Assembly: GCA_003217735.2 (NCBI GenBank)
Contig: CP031585.1
Location: 4,389,501 to 4,453,500 of the forward strand
Direction of reading: 5' to 3'
DNA: 64,000 nucleotides
Source of the DNA: Marinibacterium anthonyi
GTDB taxonomy: Bacteria; Pseudomonadota; Alphaproteobacteria; Rhodobacterales; Rhodobacteraceae
The translations under genes were made by a program, and so were the position numbers. Below the pieces are notes generated by a model. It did not search any database and was not told the DNA's origin. It saw only the letters and a program-made list of their open reading frames with translations. Position 1 is the stretch's first letter. Each line of letters starts with the position of its first letter. Positions 44,701-53,333 of the stretch are shown piece by piece.

Positions 44701-45584
44701 CCCACCCCACCATCGGCTTCATCGGCCTGGGCCTGATGGGCGCCGCCATGGTCGGCCGCCTGCAGGACCAGGGCTATGCCCTTACCGTGCTGGGCAACCG
44801 CGACCGCACCGGGGTCGACGCCGCCCTGGCCAGGGGTGCGACCGAAGCCCGATCGGCGAAGGCATTGGCCGCGTCGTCGGACATCGTGATGCTGTGCATG
44901 GGCACCTCGGACCAGGTCGAAGGCCGGATGCGGGGGCCCGACGGCGTGATCGCGGGCCTGGGCGCGGACAAGGTGGTGATCGATTTCGGCACCTCGCTGC
45001 CATCGTCCACCAAGGCGCTGGGGGCCGAGGTGGCGCGGACCGGGGCGGTGATGCTGGACGCACCGCTGGGACGCACGCCCAGCCATGCCAAGGACGGGCT
45101 GCTGAACATCATGGCGGCGGGCGACAGGCCCACCTATGAACGGGTCAGGCCGGTGCTGGATGACCTGGGCGAGAACGTCTTTCACCTGGGCGACCTGGGA
45201 TCCGGGCACACGATCAAGCTGATCAACAACTTCTTCGCCATGACCACCGCCAACGCCATGTCCGAGGCATTCGCCATGGCCGACGCGGCCGGGATCGACC
45301 GGCAGGGGCTGTATGACGTGATGTCGGCCGGGCCGCTGAAATCGGGCATGATGGATTTCATCAAGGCCTACGCGGTGGACGGCGACGCGCGGATGCTGGC
45401 ATTCGCGGTCAGGAACGGCGCCAAGGACGTGGGGTATTACCGCCGCATGGCCGGGGATCTGGGCGCCGACACGATCATGTCCGCCTGCGCCGATGCGGCC
45501 ATGCAGGCCGCCATCGCGGACGGGCGGGGCGAGGACATGGTGCCCCAGATGGTCGATTTCTACGCCGCGCGCTTCAAGGGGTAA
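44697..45584 (+). CDS. Beta-hydroxyacid dehydrogenase (tartronate semialdehyde reductase/3-HIBADH type)
   Basis: The 295-residue product has the cofactor motif IGFIGLGLMGAAMVGRL, a substrate-binding region DAPLGRTPSHAKDG and the catalytic lysine in GHTIKLINNF. These mark the GarR/GlxR/3-hydroxyisobutyrate dehydrogenase family. In a galactarate- or altronate-like route it could reduce tartronate semialdehyde to glycerate, but no GarL-type aldolase is present, so the substrate stays open. Confidence 0.87.
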   Translation: MTHPTIGFIGLGLMGAAMVGRLQDQGYALTVLGNRDRTGVDAALARGATEARSAKALAASSDIVMLCMGTSDQVEGRMRGPDGVIAGLGADKVVIDFGTSLPSSTKALGAEVARTGAVMLDAPLGRTPSHAKDGLLNIMAAGDRPTYERVRPVLDDLGENVFHLGDLGSGHTIKLINNFFAMTTANAMSEAFAMADAAGIDRQGLYDVMSAGPLKSGMMDFIKAYAVDGDARMLAFAVRNGAKDVGYYRRMAGDLGADTIMSACADAAMQAAIADGRGEDMVPQMVDFYAARFKG

Positions 45585-45587
45585 TCG

Positions 45588-46508
45588 ATGACCGACGTGA
45601 TCTGCATGGGCGAGGCGATGGTGGAACTGTCGCTGGCGTCCGCCCCCGGGGGACGGGCGGCGGTGGGTTTTGCGGGCGATACGCTGAACACCGCGATCTA
45701 TCTCAAACGCGAGGCCCCCGGCCTGAACGTCGCCTATGCCACAAGGCTGGGCCGCGATCCGCTGTCCGACCAGATGGTGGCGATGATGCAGGACGAGGGG
45801 CTGGAGTGCGCCCTGATCCCCCGCCACGACACCCGCCTGCCCGGGCTTTACGCGATCTCGACCGACGAGGCCGGCGAACGGTCGTTCTTTTACTGGCGCG
45901 ACCAGTCGGCGGCGCGCGAGATGCTGGGGGATGGCGGGCTGTCGTTCGCGGATCTGGGCCGGGCAAAGGTGCTGTACCTGTCGGCGATCACCCTGGCGAT
46001 CCTGCCGGCGGCGCATCGGCAGGCCCTGCTGGACTGGCTGCCGGACTATCGCGCGGGCGGGGGCGTTTTCGCTTTCGATTCCAACTATCGCCCCCGGCTC
46101 TGGCCCGATCAGGCGACGGCCCGGGCCGCCGTGGGCTCTGCCTGGCGGCAGACCGACATCGGCCTGCCCAGCGTGGATGACGAGATGGCGTTGTTCGGGG
46201 ATACCTCGGAAGGCGCGGTGCTGGACCGGCTGGCGGGGTTCGGGGTGACGTCCGGCGCGCTGAAGCGCGGCGCAAGCGGGCCACTGGCGCTGGATGGCAG
46301 CTTGTCCGGCCCTTACGCGCCGGCCTCGCGGGTCATCGACAGCACGGCGGCGGGCGACAGTTTCAACGCGGGCTACCTGGGCGCCCGGCTGACCGGCGCC
46401 GACGAGGCAAAGGCGCTGATGGCGGGCCACGCGCTGGCGTCGCGCGTGGTGGGCGTGAAGGGGGCGATCCTGCCGCGCACGGACAACAGCACCGGGGACG
46501 CGGCGTGA
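45588..46508 (+). CDS. PfkB-family sugar kinase, possibly 2-keto-3-deoxygluconate kinase
   Basis: The 306-residue ribokinase-fold enzyme begins DVICMGEAMVELSLAS and has the ATP/catalytic signature DSTAAGDSFNAGYLGARL near the C-terminus, with the catalytic aspartate in AAGD. The layout resembles KdgK. Together with UxaA it would form part of an altronate to KDG to KDPG route, although no KDPG aldolase lies in the window. It starts 3 bp after the preceding gene. Confidence 0.86.
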   Translation: MTDVICMGEAMVELSLASAPGGRAAVGFAGDTLNTAIYLKREAPGLNVAYATRLGRDPLSDQMVAMMQDEGLECALIPRHDTRLPGLYAISTDEAGERSFFYWRDQSAAREMLGDGGLSFADLGRAKVLYLSAITLAILPAAHRQALLDWLPDYRAGGGVFAFDSNYRPRLWPDQATARAAVGSAWRQTDIGLPSVDDEMALFGDTSEGAVLDRLAGFGVTSGALKRGASGPLALDGSLSGPYAPASRVIDSTAAGDSFNAGYLGARLTGADEAKALMAGHALASRVVGVKGAILPRTDNSTGDAA

Positions 46509-47530
46509 AACCGCTGAATGCCGTGCTGATCGGGCTCGGCATGGTGGCCGACACCCATGCGCGGGCGCTGGCGGATGCGTCCGGCGCACGGCTGCACGGG
46601 GTCCATGCGCGGCGGGGGGACACGGCGCGGGCCTTTGCCCAGCGACACGGCGGGCCAAAGGTCTACGGCACGCTGGACGAGATCGCCGACGACGACGCGC
46701 TGGATTTCGCCATCCTCGTCACGCCGCCCGATGCCCGTCTGGAGATCGTACAGAAGCTGGTCGGGGCCGGGTTGCCGGTGCTGATGGAAAAGCCCATCGA
46801 ACGCGATGCGTCCCGGGCCAAGGCCATTGTCGCGATCTGCGACGCGGCCGGCCTGCCCTGCGGCGTGACCCTGCAACATCGGATGCGCCCGGCGGCGCGG
46901 GCGTTGAAGGCGCGGTTGACGAACATGGGCCGGATCGGCGGCGTCGATGTCCGCGTGCCCTGGTGGCGCGACCAGGTCTATTACGATGCGCCGGGCCGGG
47001 GCACCTATGCGCGCGATGGCGGCGGCGTGCTGATCACCCAGGCGATCCACACGCTGGACCTGACGCTGCATCTGTGCGGGCCGGTCAGGGCGGTGCAGGC
47101 GCTGACCGCGACCACGCTGCACCGCATGGAATCCGAGGATTTCGCCACCGCCGGACTGGTCTTTGCCACCGGCGCGGCGGGGTCGGTCATGGCGACCACC
47201 GCGCAATTCCCCGGCGCGGCCGAGCAGATCGTGATCAATGCCGAACACGGCTCGGCCCGGCTGAGCGGCGATCACCTGACCCTGCATTGGCGCGACGGCC
47301 GGATTGAGGAGATCGGCGGCGCGTCCGCCACCGGCGGCGGCGCCGACCCGATGGCATTCACCCATGCCTGGCACCAGGCGGTGATCGAGGATTTCGCCGA
47401 TGCCGTCCGTCATGGGCGGGCCCCCGCGATCACCGGGCGGTCCGCGCTGGCGGTGCAGGAGCTGATCGACGCCATCGTTCGATCCTCGCGCGAGGGACGG
47501 CGCATCGACATGGAGACCGCAGATGAATGA
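46505..47530 (+). CDS. Gfo/Idh/MocA-family oxidoreductase (second of three)
   Basis: The 341-residue product begins NAVLIGLGMVADTHARALAD and has the MEKPIERDASRAKAI motif and ITQAIHTLDLTLHLCG in the second domain. GTG at 46505 overlaps the kinase stop. It resembles sugar-derivative dehydrogenases or ketoreductases acting on hexoses, but I cannot name a substrate. The next gene overlaps by 8 bp. Confidence 0.87.
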   Translation: MKPLNAVLIGLGMVADTHARALADASGARLHGVHARRGDTARAFAQRHGGPKVYGTLDEIADDDALDFAILVTPPDARLEIVQKLVGAGLPVLMEKPIERDASRAKAIVAICDAAGLPCGVTLQHRMRPAARALKARLTNMGRIGGVDVRVPWWRDQVYYDAPGRGTYARDGGGVLITQAIHTLDLTLHLCGPVRAVQALTATTLHRMESEDFATAGLVFATGAAGSVMATTAQFPGAAEQIVINAEHGSARLSGDHLTLHWRDGRIEEIGGASATGGGADPMAFTHAWHQAVIEDFADAVRHGRAPAITGRSALAVQELIDAIVRSSREGRRIDMETADE

Positions 47531-48533
47531 CCCCATCCGCATGGGCGTGATCGGCATCGACCATCGCCACATCTATACCATGGCCGGCCACATGCGCGAC
47601 GCCGGCGCCGTCCTGGCCGGCTGGTCGACCGAGGGCACGCCCGGCACGCTGGCGGGATTCGTCGATCGGTTTCCCGAAGCGCCAAGGGTATCCTCCGCCG
47701 ATGCCCTGCTGGAGGATCCGACCATCGACGTCATCCTGACCGCCGCCATACCCTGCGACCGGGCTGGGATTGCCCTGCGCGCGATGGCGGCGGGCAAGGA
47801 TGTGATGACCGACAAGCCGGGGTGCCTGACGCTGGACCAGCTGGCGGCGATCCGGGCCAGGGTGGCAGAGACCGGGCGGATCTGGTCGGTGGATTTCTCG
47901 GAACGGTTCGAGGTGCCGTCGGTCACCGCCGCCGCCGAGCTGGTCGCGCAGGGCGCCATCGGGCGGGTGATCCAGACGCTGGGGCTGGGGCCGCACCGGC
48001 TGAACCGGGCGATCCGGCCGGACTGGTTCTTCGACCCCGCGCGCAATGGCGGGATCCTGACCGATATCGGGTCGCACCAGATCGACCAGTTCCTGTTCTT
48101 CGCGGGCGCCAGAGATGCCGAGGTCACGTTGGCCACCACCGCCAACCGCGCCAATCCGCAAGACCCGGGGTTCCGCGACTTCGGGCAGATCGTGCTGAAG
48201 GCCGGCGACGTGGACGGCTATGTCAGGCTGGACTGGTTCACGCCGGATGGCCTGCCGACCTGGGGCGACGGGCGGCTGTTCCTGCTGGGCACCGAAGGCA
48301 CCATCGAGCTGCGCAAATACGTGGATCCGGGCGCGTCCGATCGCACCGATACGCTGATCCTGACCAATGGAACCCGGTGCGAGACAATCGACGCAAGGGG
48401 CACCGGCCTGCCCTATTTCGCCCGCCTGATCGCCGATATCCGCGACCGAAGCGAAACGGCGATGCCGCAGGACCATGCCTTTGCCGTGATGGACCTGGCG
48501 ATCCGCGCGCAGATGATGGCGGACGTGGAATAG
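47523..48533 (+). CDS. Gfo/Idh/MocA-family oxidoreductase (third of three)
   Basis: The 336-residue product is a more distant member: the start reads IRMGVIGIDHRHIYTMAGHM, so the usual glycine-rich loop is replaced by an IDHRH motif. The family lysine is in MTDKPGCLTLDQL, and LTDIGSHQIDQFLFF gives the histidine region. A protein with this loop may bind the cofactor differently or have another role. It is last in the operon; modC converges on it with an 8-bp gap. Confidence 0.85.
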   Translation: MNDPIRMGVIGIDHRHIYTMAGHMRDAGAVLAGWSTEGTPGTLAGFVDRFPEAPRVSSADALLEDPTIDVILTAAIPCDRAGIALRAMAAGKDVMTDKPGCLTLDQLAAIRARVAETGRIWSVDFSERFEVPSVTAAAELVAQGAIGRVIQTLGLGPHRLNRAIRPDWFFDPARNGGILTDIGSHQIDQFLFFAGARDAEVTLATTANRANPQDPGFRDFGQIVLKAGDVDGYVRLDWFTPDGLPTWGDGRLFLLGTEGTIELRKYVDPGASDRTDTLILTNGTRCETIDARGTGLPYFARLIADIRDRSETAMPQDHAFAVMDLAIRAQMMADVE

Positions 48534-48541
48534 CGAAGGAC

Positions 48542-49633
48542 CTAGCCGCCCACGTCTTCCGGCGCGATGCCCACGGACTTGATGATGGCGTGGCAGGTGG
48601 CGCCCTCGGCCAGGCCCATCGCCTCGACCGACCGCCGCGTGATCCGCGCCAGAACCGCCCCGGCCGGTGTCTGCAGCGACACCAGCGCCCCCGGCCCTTC
48701 CCCCGCGCGGACCCGGTCGACGGTGCCGGGCAGGATGTTGAGCGCCGAAAGACCCTCGGGCCGGGTGCGCGACAGGACGACTTCCTGCGCGGGGATGCGC
48801 AGGCGGATGGTCTGGCCCGGGGAATGGGCGACACGCGGCAGGAAAAGCGGCAGGCCCCCGGCTTCGAGTTCGGTGATGCCGTCGGGATGATGGGTGACGA
48901 CGCGGGCTTCGATCACGGCGCCGGCGGCGCGCACGCCGGTGGGGGTGACCATCGGGTCCGCCAGCACTTCGCCCGCCGGACCCCGGCGCACGATCCGGCC
49001 GCCGTCCAGCGCGATGACGGTGGTGGCCAGCCGCGCGACTTCGGCGGCGGAATGGCTGACGTACAGGATCGGAACCGAGACCTCGTCGCGCAGGCGTTCG
49101 AAATAGGGCAGGATTTCCGCCTTGCGGGCCTCGTCCAGCGCGGCCAAGGGTTCATCGGCCAGGATCAGGCGCGGCGAGGACAGCAGCGCCCGGCCGATGG
49201 CGACACGCTGTTTTTCCCCGCCTGACAGCAGCCCGGGGCGACGGTCGAGCAGGGGGCCGATGCCCAGCATCTCGACCACCCTGTCCGCTTCGGCGCGCCA
49301 GGTCTTTTGGGGGGCCTTACGGGGGGCGAAGAAACGGCCATAGCCCAGGTTCTGGCGCACGGTCATGTGCGGAAACAGCCGGCCTTCCTGGAAGACATAG
49401 CCCAGGCGGCGGCGATGCGGCGGCAGGTTCACGCGGGCATCGGTATCGACCAGCGTCAGGTCATCGACGGCGATCCGCCCCTGCCCCGGCGACAACAGCC
49501 CCGCCACCGCGTTCACGATGGTCGTCTTGCCCGACCCCGAACGGCCGAACAGCACGGTGATCCCCGGCGGCGCCTGGAAATCCACGTCCAGGGTGAAGGC
49601 GCCCTGTTGGTGGTTCAGCCGGACGTTCAGCAT
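48542..49633 (-). CDS. modC: Molybdate ABC transporter ATP-binding protein
   Basis: The 363-residue ATPase powers molybdate uptake. It has Walker A GRSGSGKTT (about 34-42), the signature LLSGGEKQRVAIGRAL, Walker B LILADEPLAALD and the switch histidine in VSHSAAE. The C-terminal about 70 residues form a molybdate-binding TOBE domain, which sets ModC apart from other importers. The ATG shares one base with the modB stop. Confidence 0.93.
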   Translation of the reverse strand: MLNVRLNHQQGAFTLDVDFQAPPGITVLFGRSGSGKTTIVNAVAGLLSPGQGRIAVDDLTLVDTDARVNLPPHRRRLGYVFQEGRLFPHMTVRQNLGYGRFFAPRKAPQKTWRAEADRVVEMLGIGPLLDRRPGLLSGGEKQRVAIGRALLSSPRLILADEPLAALDEARKAEILPYFERLRDEVSVPILYVSHSAAEVARLATTVIALDGGRIVRRGPAGEVLADPMVTPTGVRAAGAVIEARVVTHHPDGITELEAGGLPLFLPRVAHSPGQTIRLRIPAQEVVLSRTRPEGLSALNILPGTVDRVRAGEGPGALVSLQTPAGAVLARITRRSVEAMGLAEGATCHAIIKSVGIAPEDVGG

Positions 49634-50325
49634 CAGTTGCCCGCCACCCGGCGCGCGACGCGGGTCGACAGGGCCTCGGACACCAGAAGCGCGCCCATGG
49701 CGACGGCGATGGAAACGGCGACAAGGCGCAGCGCAGCACCTTCGCCGCCGGGCACCTGCAGGAAGGCGTAGATGGCCGATGGAATGGTGCGGGTCTGGCC
49801 GGGAATGTTCGACACGAAGGTGATCGTGGCGCCGAATTCGCCCATGGCCTTGGCAAAGGACAGGATGGCGCCGGTCAGGATGCCGGGCAGGATCATCGGC
49901 AGGGTGACGGTGGCAAAGACCCAGGGACGCGGCGCGCCCAGCGTGGCGGCGGCCTGTTCCAGGCGCGGATCCACCGCCTCGATCGACAGCCTGATGGCGC
50001 GCACCATCAGCGGAAAGGCCATGATCCCGGCGGCCAGGGCGGCCCCGGTCCAGTTGAAGGCGAAGACGATGCCGACCTTCTGCAGGACCGACCCCACCGG
50101 GCCCTTGGTGCCGAAGGTCAGCAACAGCATGTAACCGGTGACGACGGGGGGCAGGATCAGCGGCAGGTGGACGATGCCGTTGATCAGTTGCTTGCCGGGA
50201 AAGCGCCACCTGGCAAGGGCATAGGCGGTGAAAATGCCGATGGGCAGGCTGACGGCCATGGCCCAGAACGACACCCGAAGCGACAGGGCGACCGCGTTCC
50301 ACTCCTCGGGTCCAAGCCAGGCCAT
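49633..50325 (-). CDS. modB: Molybdate ABC transporter permease
   Basis: The 230-residue inner-membrane protein has about five helices, the EAA-type loop EQAAATLGAPRPWVFATVTLP and the ModB-typical AMGEFGATITFVSNIPGQT. I start it at the ATG 50323-50325 (MAWLGPEEWNAV); ribosome-site support is weak. No modA receptor gene lies upstream; the preceding gene is a LysR regulator 177 bp away. Confidence 0.92.
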   Translation of the reverse strand: MAWLGPEEWNAVALSLRVSFWAMAVSLPIGIFTAYALARWRFPGKQLINGIVHLPLILPPVVTGYMLLLTFGTKGPVGSVLQKVGIVFAFNWTGAALAAGIMAFPLMVRAIRLSIEAVDPRLEQAAATLGAPRPWVFATVTLPMILPGILTGAILSFAKAMGEFGATITFVSNIPGQTRTIPSAIYAFLQVPGGEGAALRLVAVSIAVAMGALLVSEALSTRVARRVAGN

Positions 50326-50502
50326 GCGGTCAGATCCCACGGATTGCACGGAAGGGGATCCCCCCGTCCTGTGCCGCCGCCGTTCCGCTCTGCCTGATCT
50401 GGTGCACCGGGATCCCGTCCTTACCGTTATAGCCGACAGGGGACATCGCTTTGCGCGCCACTGCAAGGCGTTTCTTCGGGCGGGCCTCAGGCAATCAGGC
50501 AA

Positions 50503-51423
50503 TTAGGCGGTCAGGCCCAGATCCTCGACCGCCTGGGCGACGGCCATGCGAAAGACCTGTTCGACCGGCGATGGCGTTTCCCCGGCGCGGGTCATCAGCC
50601 CGACGGATCCGGTGGTAATGGCCGTCTCGAAGGGCAGTTGCACCAGGTGGCCATCGGCGATCTCGTTGGCGACGACGCCGGCCGAGATGATCCAGACCAC
50701 ATCCGTGCGCCGCGTGTAGACCCGCCCGAAGGCGCCCGAGACGGTTTCCAGCTGGCGCGTGATGTCTCCGACCCCCTGTTCGACCATGAACCGGTCCACC
50801 AGCGGGCGGATGGCGGACCCGGGGGACGGGTAGACCACGGGCCAGTCGACGATGCGCTTGAGGTCGGGGGCCTCCAGCAGCGGATGACCGGCGCGGACCA
50901 CGAAGACCACGCGTTCGGTGTAAAGCTGAGTGAAGGAAATGCCCTGCATCTGTTCGGGGCCCGCCAGGCGGCCGATGACCAGGTCCATCTCGCCCAGCTT
51001 CATCCGGTCGGTCATGTAGCCGTGGGGCCCGTCGAGGATACGCAGCCGCGCCTGCGGGCGCATTTCGTCGAAGACACTTACCGCCGCGGGCATCAGCCGC
51101 GCCATCACGCTGGGCAGGGCGCCGACCACCAGGTGTTCGGCCGCCTGCGCCCCGGCATGTTCCACCCCGTCGAGCCCCTGTTGCAGGGCGGCCAGGGACA
51201 TTTCGGCGAAATGCAGAAAGACATCGCCCTGCGCGGTCAGGGCCACGCCGGCGCGACTGCGGGTCAGCAGCGGGGCGCCAAGGATCTCCTCCAGCTCCTT
51301 CAGCGTCTTCGATATGGCGGGGCCGGTGAGGTAGAGCCGTTCGGCGGCACGCTTGAAGCTGCGTTCGCGGGCGATCTCCACGAAACACTGGATGTGGCGG
51401 AACTTGATGCGGCGGTCGATCAA
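50503..51423 (-). CDS. LysR-family regulator resembling PcaQ
   Basis: The 306-residue regulator has an N-terminal helix-turn-helix (SFKRAAERLYLTGPAISKTL) and a LysR effector domain. The opening IDRRIKFRHIQCFVEIARER is very like PcaQ, which activates protocatechuate catabolism in alphaproteobacteria, but no pca genes are in the window. The start is uncertain: TTG at 51421-51423 fits the family N-terminus, and TTG at 51442-51444 would add seven residues. A glycine replaces the common glutamine before PAISK (LTGPAISK). Confidence 0.85.
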   Translation of the reverse strand: MIDRRIKFRHIQCFVEIARERSFKRAAERLYLTGPAISKTLKELEEILGAPLLTRSRAGVALTAQGDVFLHFAEMSLAALQQGLDGVEHAGAQAAEHLVVGALPSVMARLMPAAVSVFDEMRPQARLRILDGPHGYMTDRMKLGEMDLVIGRLAGPEQMQGISFTQLYTERVVFVVRAGHPLLEAPDLKRIVDWPVVYPSPGSAIRPLVDRFMVEQGVGDITRQLETVSGAFGRVYTRRTDVVWIISAGVVANEIADGHLVQLPFETAITTGSVGLMTRAGETPSPVEQVFRMAVAQAVEDLGLTA

Positions 51424-51542
51424 CCTGGATACCCGGATTGGCAAGCAAACCGGGTGATAGCGCGGTTTGGCTGGCGAAACCAGAAGGCATTGGCCGGACC
51501 GGGCGGCGGCGAGTGGGGCGGCAGCGTGTCGGGGGGGCGGGG

Positions 51543-51619
51543 GATTTCTTTCGTACGAAAGAAATCGGCACGTGCTGCGCCAGCGGGTGCCGGGGCGATT
51601 TTATTCGACGAATAAAATC
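51543..51619. terminator. Two near-perfect palindromes downstream of the SDR gene
   Basis: A perfect 24-bp palindrome lies at 51543-51566 (arms GATTTCTTTCGT), and a 23-bp one with a single-base centre lies at 51597-51619 (arms GATTTTATTCG). They sit between the SDR stop codon and the start of the LysR gene, and resemble the pair at 32973-33023. They could terminate the SDR transcript or act as a repeated protein-binding site. Confidence 0.6.
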
Positions 51620-51629
51620 TGTCCCTGCC

Positions 51630-52391
51630 CTATTTCGGCGCCATGCGGATCGCCCCGTCCAGGCGGATCGTCTCGCCGTTCAGCATCGGGTTGGCGATGA
51701 TCGCCTCGACCATCTTCGCATATTCCGCCGGATCGCCCAGCCGGTTCGGAAACGGCACCTGTGCGCCAAGAGAATCCTGCGCCTCTTGCGGCAGCGAGGC
51801 CAGCAGCGGTGTCAGGAACAGCCCCGGCGCGATGGTCATGACGCGGATGCCGTAGCGCGCGAATTCGCGCGCGATGGGCAGGGTCATCCCCACGATCCCG
51901 CCTTTGGACGCGGCATAGGCCGGCTGCCCGATCTGCCCGTCGAAGGCCGCGACGCTGGCGGTGTTGACGATCACGCCCCGTTCCTCTCCCAGCGGCTCTG
52001 CCGCATGGATCCGCGCCGCGAATTTCGACAGCACGTTGAAGGTGCCCAGCAGGTTCACGCTGATGATCGAGGTGAAATCGCCCAGCGGCAGCGCCCTGCC
52101 CTCGCGGTCGATCACCTTGGCCGGCGGCCCGATCCCGGCGCAGTTCACGCAGATCCGCATCGCCTCGCAGAAATCCTGCGCCGCATCCAGCCCGGCCTCG
52201 ACCTGCGCCGCGTCGGTCACGTTTACCTTGACGAACCGGCCGCCGATCGCCTCGGCATGGGCCTGGCCCAGGTCCTCGTTCAGATCGAAGATGGTGACCT
52301 TCGCGCCCAATGCGGCCAGGTGCGCCGCCGTCGCCCCGCCCAGCCCCGAGGCGCCGCCTGTCACGACCGCGCCGGCTTTGTTGATGTCCAT
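51630..52391 (-). CDS. Short-chain dehydrogenase (type-2 3-hydroxyacyl-CoA dehydrogenase-like)
   Basis: The 253-residue SDR has the cofactor motif TGGASGLGGATA, the NAD-favouring aspartate in TIFDLNED, NCAGIG, and the YAASKGG catalytic pair. The C-terminal IAPGLFLTPLLASLPQEAQDSLG matches the 17-beta-HSD10/3-hydroxyacyl-CoA dehydrogenase branch, which acts in fatty or branched-chain acyl-CoA oxidation. It is divergent from the next gene with a 150-bp gap. Confidence 0.87.
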   Translation of the reverse strand: MDINKAGAVVTGGASGLGGATAAHLAALGAKVTIFDLNEDLGQAHAEAIGGRFVKVNVTDAAQVEAGLDAAQDFCEAMRICVNCAGIGPPAKVIDREGRALPLGDFTSIISVNLLGTFNVLSKFAARIHAAEPLGEERGVIVNTASVAAFDGQIGQPAYAASKGGIVGMTLPIAREFARYGIRVMTIAPGLFLTPLLASLPQEAQDSLGAQVPFPNRLGDPAEYAKMVEAIIANPMLNGETIRLDGAIRMAPK

Positions 52392-52541
52392 GGCCCCGTT
52401 CCCCCTTCGTCTGCACGCCGCGCACCTTTCCCCAGCATGGCCGTCCGCGGCAAGAGCGGATTTCGCAATCCGCTGCGTCACGGCTTGCCAGCGCCCGGTC
52501 CCGGCCCCAAGGTTTCCCGGCGCACAGCGGGAGCACGGGTG

Positions 52542-53333
52542 ATGGCAATCGACGAGGCGGCGGATTTCCTGGCCGAAAGCGAGGCGCTCTTTGCCCTGCT
52601 CGACGGGCTTGGCGCCGCCGACTACGACCGGGTGACGGCGTTCAAGGGCTGGACGATCGGCGACGTGCTGGTCCACCTGCACTTCTGGAACCGCGCGGCC
52701 GATCTGTCGGCGCTGGACGGCGAGGCCTTCGGGACCCTGATGGAGGAGGTTCTGCCCGAGATCGAGCGCGGCGCCTTCCGGGCGGCCGAGAACGCCAGGG
52801 TCGAGGAGCGCGGTCCGGAGCTGCTGGCGGCCTGGATCACCTATGCCCGCGAGATGGCGGCCCGCTGGTCCGAAATGGATCCCAGGGCGCGGCTGCCCTG
52901 GGCCGGACCGTCGATGTCGGCACGGTCGTCGATCACCGCGCGGCAGATGGAGACCTGGGCGCATGGATTCGAGATCTTCGACCTGCTGGGGCAGGACCGG
53001 GACGAAACCGACCGGATCCGCAATATCGTGGTGCTGGGGGTGAACACCTTCGGATGGTCGCACAAGGTGCACGGGCTGGACATGCCGGAGGCCATGCCGC
53101 TGGTGCGGGTCACGTCGCCGTCCGGGGCGGTCTGGGACTGGGGCGATGACGCGGCGGGGCGGATCGAGGGGCCGGCGGTGGATTTCGCCGCCGTCGTCAC
53201 CCAGACGCGGGCGCTGGCGGATACGGCGTTGATTGTCGAGGGGCCGGTGGCCAAGGCCTGGATGGACAATGCGCAATGCTTTGCGGGGGCGCCGCAGACG
53301 CCGCCGACCGCCGGGTCGCGGCGGCGGGCGTAG
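52542..53333 (+). CDS. TIGR03084-like DinB/MDMPI-fold protein
   Basis: The 263-residue product has the four-helix DinB/maleylpyruvate-isomerase-like fold: an N-terminal helix FLAESEALFALLDGL, metal-ligand histidine in VLVHLHFWNRAAD and a second in METWAHGFEIFDLLG. It matches the family often called TIGR03084, whose function is not established. The ATG at 52542 is chosen because upstream sequence in this frame is unrelated. The divergent acyl-CoA dehydrogenase-type SDR may be functionally linked. Confidence 0.78.
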   Translation: MAIDEAADFLAESEALFALLDGLGAADYDRVTAFKGWTIGDVLVHLHFWNRAADLSALDGEAFGTLMEEVLPEIERGAFRAAENARVEERGPELLAAWITYAREMAARWSEMDPRARLPWAGPSMSARSSITARQMETWAHGFEIFDLLGQDRDETDRIRNIVVLGVNTFGWSHKVHGLDMPEAMPLVRVTSPSGAVWDWGDDAAGRIEGPAVDFAAVVTQTRALADTALIVEGPVAKAWMDNAQCFAGAPQTPPTAGSRRRA

